From JABCPE02 sp963518955 (GTDB lineage Bacteria > Bacteroidota > Bacteroidia > Flavobacteriales > Weeksellaceae), in contig CAUQKI010000003.1 in assembly GCA_963518955.1 (NCBI GenBank), positions 84,869 to 148,868 on the forward strand: DNA of 64,000 bases, given 5' to 3'. Made by a program: the position numbers and the translations under genes. Numbering within the stretch: position 1 is the stretch's first letter; the number at the start of each line of letters is the position of its first letter. This document shows, piece after piece, positions 59,182-64,000 of the stretch. The notes beneath the pieces were generated by a model. It saw only the letters and a list, made by a program, of their open reading frames with translations, made no database searches and was not told where the DNA came from.

Positions 59182-61428
59182 TTAAAGAATTTCTTCTCCC
59201 ATCATTTGTTCATAATGAGATTTTCCAATAACCTTAAATATATCTTCGAATATATCATAAAGAATCTGAGGTTGTTCATTGGTAATCCTATGATAATAAG
59301 TAGTATCTAAAAATACTTTATGACTTTCTTCATTTATAATAGATATAAATGCCGATTTTATGTAATAAGAGGAAGAACTTTTATCTTCATTAGATATAAT
59401 TTGCCAAGGTTCAGCTCCTATTCCTACAAAATTAATGTATGTCTCTAAAATGCGTCTCATTGTATTTGAAATCATAATATTATTTGTAGATGAATTTATA
59501 TTTTTCTTAGATTCTTTTAATGTATTCCATAATAAGGAATAATCATCTTCTATAACTTTATTGTATTCACCTTTTATTTGAGTGATATTATTAATTTTGA
59601 TTATATTATAATGAAAATAATCAGTACAGATTAATCTACGACTGAATGATACCTCTTTATAAAAATAAAAGTTATGTGTAAACAAAAAAACTTGTGAAAT
59701 ATTTTGATTTGCAAACTCACTTTTTTCTGATTTAGGTTCCTCAGCTCTTCGTTTTATTAATTCTCTAATTAATGTAGAAACAACAAATAAAGATTGACTA
59801 TCTAAACTTGAAACAGGATCATCTATCACTATTATTTTATTTTTATTAGTGTTATTATCTAAATCATCAGTTCCTAAACAAAGTTGATAAAAGTATAAAA
59901 ATGAAATGAAGTGTTTTTCTCCTTCACTTAACGTATTGAAAACAATATCTCCATTTTGAATATTGTTTCTTTTTAAATAGTATCGGGATATATTGTTTAC
60001 TTTCTCTTTCTCTTCTATTTCAAACCCTGTAAATCCTGAGTTTCTAAGTATTTCATTAATATTATTAACGGCTTCTTTCGTATCAATAGTCTGTTCTCTT
60101 AATATGCTTATATCTTCTTTTATTGAATCAATTTTTTTCTTATATCCATCTTCTAATTCTGTTGCAAGTTCTGTGATTTTATTTATTTTGATTATTTTTT
60201 CATTGTAATCATTCAGAATATCTCGGCAATTATCAGCCATAAAAAGCCATATATTATTTATCAAATTCTCTCTATTTGATTCAAGACTATTAAAGGTATC
60301 ATTATTTTCTTCTATCCTTGAAGAAATAGAAGATAACGAAGCCTCTTCAGAAGTAATAGACTCTATTGTTTTCTTTTCGTTCGCACTATCAATTTTAGAT
60401 TCTATAATTTGATAGTTTCTAGAAAATAGAGAATTTAATTTAATAATTAAATTAGAAACAATATTGTCAGAATTAAATTCAGATTGAATTGAATGCAAAT
60501 CCGATAAAAGAAGAGAGGTTTCTTCTTTATATGATTTGTACAAATCTTGTATCTCTGTTATTTTATTTTTATAATTATCATCAAATAAATCATTGAATTG
60601 TTTTATCAATTCTTCATTAATGGTCTCTTGTTGGCAAAATGGACAAATATTTCCTGTTTTTTCTAATAAATCTATACCTTGTTGTATCCAAGTTCTTGAG
60701 TCTAATTTTTTTATTAAATCAGCAATAGGCACATCTTCTTTTCCTATAATTATTTCTTCTAATAATTGATTTAATTTACTTTCAATTTCTTTTATTTTGT
60801 CATATAGATTTACATTAATCTGAGAACTCACTAATTTGATCTCTTTTTCATAAAGTAAATCATATTCCTCTTTTATTTTGTCTATAGATAATACATTAAA
60901 TGATTGAGATAATTTTTGTTGAATCTCTCTTAAATGATTTCCTTTATTTCTTGTGTGAGCAAGATTAATTTTAACAAATGTTGAAAAAGTCTTTCTTTCA
61001 TCCCAAGATTCTTCTATCAACTCATTATATTTATCAGTTCTATATTTTTCTATCTTTTCTTTTTTATCAATATATTTATCTATAAGTCGTTCATACAAAG
61101 ATTTTTCCTCTTCTTTATCTCTGATTTGTTTATCAATAGTAGTATTTCTTTGATTCAATGAAAATATACCTTTTAATTCAGAATTCCGTTTAAAATTTTC
61201 TTCTATAAACTCCTCATTAAAGGTCATAATATGATCTTGACTATCGTCAAAACCTATATTTGTACATTGATTAAATGATTCATCTTTGGAAATAAGACTA
61301 TTCAAATATTTTGCAATAGTAGATTTTCCAGAACCATTTAAACCAAAAAAGAAATTTACTTTTTTTAAATTTGGTATTGTAATATTGTTATAAGTAGCAA
61401 TACCATTCATTGTAATTGATGAAATCAT
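59182..61428 (-). CDS. RloC/PrrC-like AAA ATPase, candidate tRNA anticodon nuclease
   Basis: 748 residues with an SMC/Rad50-like layout (AAA_13): Walker A GLNGSGKST (29-37), long coiled coils interrupted by a CPFC zinc-hook-like motif (C262, C265), ABC signature LSEGEK (500-505), Walker B IIVIDDP (532-538) and a switch His (FTHN, 585). The C-terminal region shows R658-x3-E662 and H703, the same order as the catalytic Arg-Glu-His triad of the tRNA-Lys anticodon nucleases PrrC and RloC. The zinc hook is specific to RloC. No restriction-modification genes flank it. The DNA is markedly A/T-rich. Nuclease activity is inference. Confidence 0.7.
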   Translation of the reverse strand: MISSITMNGIATYNNITIPNLKKVNFFFGLNGSGKSTIAKYLNSLISKDESFNQCTNIGFDDSQDHIMTFNEEFIEENFKRNSELKGIFSLNQRNTTIDKQIRDKEEEKSLYERLIDKYIDKKEKIEKYRTDKYNELIEESWDERKTFSTFVKINLAHTRNKGNHLREIQQKLSQSFNVLSIDKIKEEYDLLYEKEIKLVSSQINVNLYDKIKEIESKLNQLLEEIIIGKEDVPIADLIKKLDSRTWIQQGIDLLEKTGNICPFCQQETINEELIKQFNDLFDDNYKNKITEIQDLYKSYKEETSLLLSDLHSIQSEFNSDNIVSNLIIKLNSLFSRNYQIIESKIDSANEKKTIESITSEEASLSSISSRIEENNDTFNSLESNRENLINNIWLFMADNCRDILNDYNEKIIKINKITELATELEDGYKKKIDSIKEDISILREQTIDTKEAVNNINEILRNSGFTGFEIEEKEKVNNISRYYLKRNNIQNGDIVFNTLSEGEKHFISFLYFYQLCLGTDDLDNNTNKNKIIVIDDPVSSLDSQSLFVVSTLIRELIKRRAEEPKSEKSEFANQNISQVFLFTHNFYFYKEVSFSRRLICTDYFHYNIIKINNITQIKGEYNKVIEDDYSLLWNTLKESKKNINSSTNNIMISNTMRRILETYINFVGIGAEPWQIISNEDKSSSSYYIKSAFISIINEESHKVFLDTTYYHRITNEQPQILYDIFEDIFKVIGKSHYEQMMGEEIL

Positions 61429-61630
61429 ATTATAAAAATACTTTATTTTTGTTTTTCAACTTTTTTCTTCTAATCAAAAAAACTTTAACAAAGGTCATAC
61501 TCAAGATAAGATTAGAAAAACTCTTATTAAAGTTAAAAATGGTTCTATTCTTTGTATATATTTTCCTCTCAATTCCTGAATATTTTTGTTGTAAAACAAT
61601 TCTATATTTAAAAGTCTCTCTTTATTCTAT
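61429..61630. other. AT-rich spacer between the AAA ATPase and the cysS remnant
   Basis: About 200 bp with no convincing ORF, promoter or terminator; a 72-codon plus-strand frame here has no protein-like character. Confidence 0.5.
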
Positions 61631-61729
61631 TTAATTCACAGAGTAACTCGTTCCTTCTTTTCCGTCTTTTAGCTGAATGCCGATTGCGGATAATTCATCT
61701 CGGATTTTGCCCAAAAGTACCCAATTACC
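61631..61729 (-). pseudogene. cysS: 3' remnant of cysteinyl-tRNA synthetase (cysS)
   Basis: On the minus strand, ending at TAA 61633-61631, about 32 codons translate to GNWVLLGKIRDELSAIGI followed by QLKDGKEGTSYSVN. This is the C-terminal end of bacterial CysS (the conserved 'sDkIRdeL...GI.lkDgkeGt' tail). No start codon or catalytic domain accompanies it. The fragment lies directly against the SH3 gene's stop, and the homology fades upstream, so the gene was truncated by recombination. An intact cysS must exist elsewhere. Confidence 0.75.
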
Positions 61730-61748
61730 AAATTTAATAAAATTTCTT

Positions 61749-62444
61749 CTAAAAAGGTATACCGATTTTTCTGCCCTTATAAATTCCTTTTTCTATTTGC
61801 CAACAGACCATGTAAGCACCAGCGCCATCACTATTAGTAGCTACTATATAGTAGCTGTCAAGTTCTTTATCGTAATAAATGGAGTTGTTTTCTGTATAGA
61901 AAGTAGGTTCATATAGGTCATCGTAAGCGCTTTTAGGGAGGGAAACATGTTTCCCATCGATGTATATTTGGATATTTTTATATTCCTCTCTTGGCATTTC
62001 GCCATCTGTTCCCCAAAAAGGTTTTCCATCTATCTTTTCTATGAAATGATGGGATTCTTTATAATAAACAAAAGAATGTTTGCTCTTATCAAACTTTTGT
62101 GAAGTAAGAGTGACCTTGATATTTTTCCCTGAAAAGTGAATAGCATTTTTCTTTTTGATGCCTTTGGCAACTTTGGGTAATTTTTCTAACCATTTGACCC
62201 TGTCATTATAGATGTATCCCTCATTATCAGCATAAATCCAATTGCCGTCTTCTGATTTATTGTAATTAAAAGCAAAAATAAGCGTATTATTATCAAGTTT
62301 TTTTATCACTTTGCTGTGTATATTTGCTTCTTTTCGCGCATTTACATAGCCGTCTTTGTCATTGATTACAGCAAAGAAATAGTTTTCATTTGCTTGAGCA
62401 AAAGTGTAGCTGCTTATCAGTAAAAATAAAAGTAATGATTTCAT
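61749..62444 (-). CDS. Exported SH3-domain protein
   Basis: 231 residues with a signal peptide (MKSLLLFLLISSYTFAQ). An SH3-like segment (NDKDGYVNARKEANIHSKVIKKLDNNTLIFAF...NWIYADNEGYIYNDRVKWL, residues 25-85) is the bacterial SH3 pattern 'vn.R...s.vi..l..g..v....gdW.yv..G.iy'. The C-terminal half is of unknown type. Bacterial SH3 domains of this kind often bind peptidoglycan peptides. It is the last gene of a minus-strand row with SMI1/KNR4-type neighbours. Confidence 0.75.
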   Translation of the reverse strand: MKSLLLFLLISSYTFAQANENYFFAVINDKDGYVNARKEANIHSKVIKKLDNNTLIFAFNYNKSEDGNWIYADNEGYIYNDRVKWLEKLPKVAKGIKKKNAIHFSGKNIKVTLTSQKFDKSKHSFVYYKESHHFIEKIDGKPFWGTDGEMPREEYKNIQIYIDGKHVSLPKSAYDDLYEPTFYTENNSIYYDKELDSYYIVATNSDGAGAYMVCWQIEKGIYKGRKIGIPF

Positions 62445-62450
62445 AAAAGT

Positions 62451-63140
62451 TTAAATATCAAGTTCTTTTTCATCTATATTTAGCAGTTTATACCACGCTT
62501 GAGCATTCTCACAGGTGGGGTCTATGCCTTTGCCTTTGGTATAAAAAGGCTCCCATTGCCAGTCCTCTCCTCCAGTACAACCCACAGCAGCGTAGTTCAT
62601 TAGGAATTCCTTAAAGTTATCGGCTATATAAAGCCCGTGATTCTCACTACCATCGTGGCTCACATACACAACCTTACCATAATTCTCTGGTTCTAACTCA
62701 ATAGCAATATAATCGCCGTTAACTACTCTTTGAAAACACATTTTGTTGTTCCATACACGGCTATATTCCTCACTTTTAGAAGGACAAACATCTTTTACCC
62801 AACCTTTTCGGGATCTTTCATTATCTAAAAGTAAATCTAATCCAAAAAGTAACTCTCCTGAAGAAATATTATCTAATTCCTCAGGTAAAAAATCTTCGTC
62901 CTCTTCAGTAAAATCATCGATATACCACCAAAACTCCAAATGGGCGGTGTTTTCCAAGAGTACTTCTCGGAAATGTGGAGGCAATGTATAGCCTAATTTT
63001 GCCTCTACGGCTTTGATTTCTTCCTCTGTAGCAGGTTTTTCTATCGTAAGAGGTTCTACCTCGCCACCAAGGTCTTCTATCTTTTCTAAAAATAGGTTCA
63101 AACGCTTCTTTAAAAGTTCAAAATTAAAGGGTGTTGTCAT
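62451..63140 (-). CDS. SMI1/KNR4 family protein (putative immunity protein)
   Basis: 229 residues, cytosolic. The family opening is visible: a helix, then IEKPATEEEIKAVEAKLGYTLPPHFREVLLENTAHLEFWW (residues 34-73), the SUKH 'a.e.eI...E..lg..LP.dyr.fl' motif, then DNFKEFLMNYAAVGC near residue 175. SMI1/KNR4 (SUKH) proteins are common immunity proteins against polymorphic nuclease toxins. Seven bp separate it from the next gene. Confidence 0.82.
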   Translation of the reverse strand: MTTPFNFELLKKRLNLFLEKIEDLGGEVEPLTIEKPATEEEIKAVEAKLGYTLPPHFREVLLENTAHLEFWWYIDDFTEEDEDFLPEELDNISSGELLFGLDLLLDNERSRKGWVKDVCPSKSEEYSRVWNNKMCFQRVVNGDYIAIELEPENYGKVVYVSHDGSENHGLYIADNFKEFLMNYAAVGCTGGEDWQWEPFYTKGKGIDPTCENAQAWYKLLNIDEKELDI

Positions 63141-63166
63141 AATGCTATTTATTTTATAAAATTTAT

Positions 63167-63745
63167 TTAGTTTGAGGGATATATTTTAGGATTTTTAATG
63201 GCTTCTATTAGTAAAACAGCCTTTTCTGCTACTGCTTTATCCTCAGAGGCAGCGAGGTTTTCTAAAAAAGAAATATTAGCTTCAAATAATTCCAAAACAG
63301 CCGTATGGTAATAGTATCTGTCTAGTGATTTTACAACTTTTAGGAATTCATCATCCATTACACCATCAAAATCAGGGTCAAATAGTTTTTCTTTGAATGC
63401 TTCATATTTAGCAGTTTTTCCTTTGGTGGCTTTAAATTCTTTGGCTTGTGGAGACTGAGAGCTGTAATTAGCCGCTTCGAAAAGTGTATGCATGTCGTTC
63501 AGTAACAAGACTTTATCAGCTTTGTTTTCTGTTAATAAAGCAAAATAAAGTTTAAGCCCCCAAGGAGAAAGTTTTACGAGCCAAGCCTGTGATTCCAAGC
63601 TATTGATGAGGTTGTAATAATCCTTTTTGGTAGCCGTTCCATCAAGGATTTTTAGGACGCTTTGCTTCACTATATTGGCATTGGTTTCGTAAGGCGTACC
63701 GAATCTTCGCCAAGGAAAATTCTCAATAAACAGCTGTAAATTCAT
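63167..63745 (-). CDS. Hypothetical protein in putative immunity array
   Basis: 192 residues, cytosolic, no signal peptide. No family recognised. The C-terminal half has helical repeat character (EFLKVVKSLDRYYYHTAVLELFEANISFLENLAASEDKAVAEKAVLLIEAIKNP), compatible with a HEAT-like immunity-type protein. It is 26 bp upstream of the SMI1/KNR4 gene on the same strand. Confidence 0.6.
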   Translation of the reverse strand: MNLQLFIENFPWRRFGTPYETNANIVKQSVLKILDGTATKKDYYNLINSLESQAWLVKLSPWGLKLYFALLTENKADKVLLLNDMHTLFEAANYSSQSPQAKEFKATKGKTAKYEAFKEKLFDPDFDGVMDDEFLKVVKSLDRYYYHTAVLELFEANISFLENLAASEDKAVAEKAVLLIEAIKNPKIYPSN

Positions 63746-63770
63746 TTTTTAAAATTATTAACTATCAAAA

Positions 63771-64000
63771 CTAATAATACTTTACAAATTTCTTATCCTG
63801 CAAAGCGGCGAGTTGCTCATTTATAAGGGCGTCCATACGCATTTGTAGTTCTTCCCTGCTGTTATAGGTGGGTTTTGACATCCAGCTCGGAAAATCAAGT
63901 ATTTTATAATCCACTTCTTCATTGATGAGTTTTACAGCAGAAGCACTGGCAATAATTGCTATATGAATCCAAAGTTGATAAGAGGCAGGATATTCATCTA
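63771..64000 (-). CDS. Hypothetical protein, C-terminal part (cut by window edge)
   Basis: An open frame from the right edge to TAG 63773-63771, about 76 codons. It reads DEYPASYQLWIHIAIIASAS... then SREELQMRMDALINEQ and ends LQDKKFVKYY. No family recognised. The gene's start lies outside the window. Spacing and strand place it in the same transcription unit as the SMI1/KNR4 and hypothetical genes. Confidence 0.55.
   Translation of the reverse strand, partial: DEYPASYQLWIHIAIIASASAVKLINEEVDYKILDFPSWMSKPTYNSREELQMRMDALINEQLAALQDKKFVKYY

Noticed and set aside
61416..61634. Plus-strand 72-codon ORF in the gap downstream of the cysS remnant
   Set aside because: Low-complexity Leu/Lys/Phe product in AT-rich DNA, with no promoter or family resemblance; its reading overlaps the 5' end of the AAA ATPase gene.
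1..64000. CRISPR array, IS element or prophage
   Set aside because: No regularly spaced repeats, transposase, integrase or terminal inverted repeats were seen.

Overview
The window is chromosomal DNA of a member of the Bacteroidota, most likely class Flavobacteriia and probably the Weeksellaceae (Chryseobacterium/Riemerella/Bergeyella relatives). The evidence is AT-rich DNA, Bacteroidota-type promoters (TAnnTTTG -7 elements, sometimes with a TTG -33 element) in front of many genes, type IX secretion genes (porX and a PorG-like DUF6089 protein), an LpxC-FabZ fusion, type III glutamine synthetase and lineage-typical gene orders. The family-level placement is inference. No tRNA, rRNA, CRISPR array, transposase or phage gene was seen.

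Layout. 1-3.6 kb (minus): porG-like, uppS and bamA (cut by the left edge), an envelope operon. 3.6-3.9 kb: a 364-bp gene-free stretch holding a candidate structured small RNA. 3.9-6.8 kb (minus): lpxB and comEC, coupled by an ATGA overlap. 6.8-10.9 kb: DUF2480, a DUF6702-like exported protein, a LOG-family protein, and an AmgK-like kinase / lone RapZ C-terminal domain / MurU-like nucleotidyltransferase operon that looks like cell-wall sugar recycling. 10.9-16.1 kb (plus): ddl, a tandemly duplicated family of small exported proteins, coaD, a TRIC-type channel, TatD and trpS. 16.2-19.8 kb: a YaaW homologue, dusB, a lone ABC ATPase and a voltage-gated-type channel with a C-terminal zinc ribbon. 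20-25.6 kb: the rod-shape operon mreB-mreC-mreD-mrdA-rodA. 25.7-31.9 kb: glnN, DUF445, porX (minus) and an HD-domain hydrolase. 32-36.7 kb: the lipid A operon lpxD, lpxC-fabZ, lpxA, efp and a second lpxD-like gene. 36.8-51.5 kb: outer-membrane proteins, ruvB (minus), FadL/OmpP1 plus an SGNH lipoprotein, then prs, rplY, an FMN reductase, dnaN, pheT, a META lipoprotein, yceD-rpmF and accB-accC.

From 51.5 kb the window becomes accessory. After an amino-acid permease comes a glycosyltransferase cluster (53-58.6 kb) that includes a GT2-GT4 fusion and ends in a lone mannose-6-phosphate-isomerase-type cupin. Next is a 748-residue AAA ATPase with a CxxC hook and the R-x3-E...H residues expected of a PrrC/RloC-type tRNA anticodon nuclease. 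Next comes a short broken piece of the 3' end of cysS. The right edge carries a minus-strand row of SH3, SMI1/KNR4 and uncharacterised proteins resembling an immunity-gene array.

Functionally the core half is dominated by envelope building: Bam, UppS, LpxA/B/C/D, Mre/Rod, Ddl and cell-wall recycling. Housekeeping genes are interspersed. The last 10 kb is the variable part and holds the most interesting candidates: the suspected defence nuclease, the cysS remnant and the putative immunity cluster.
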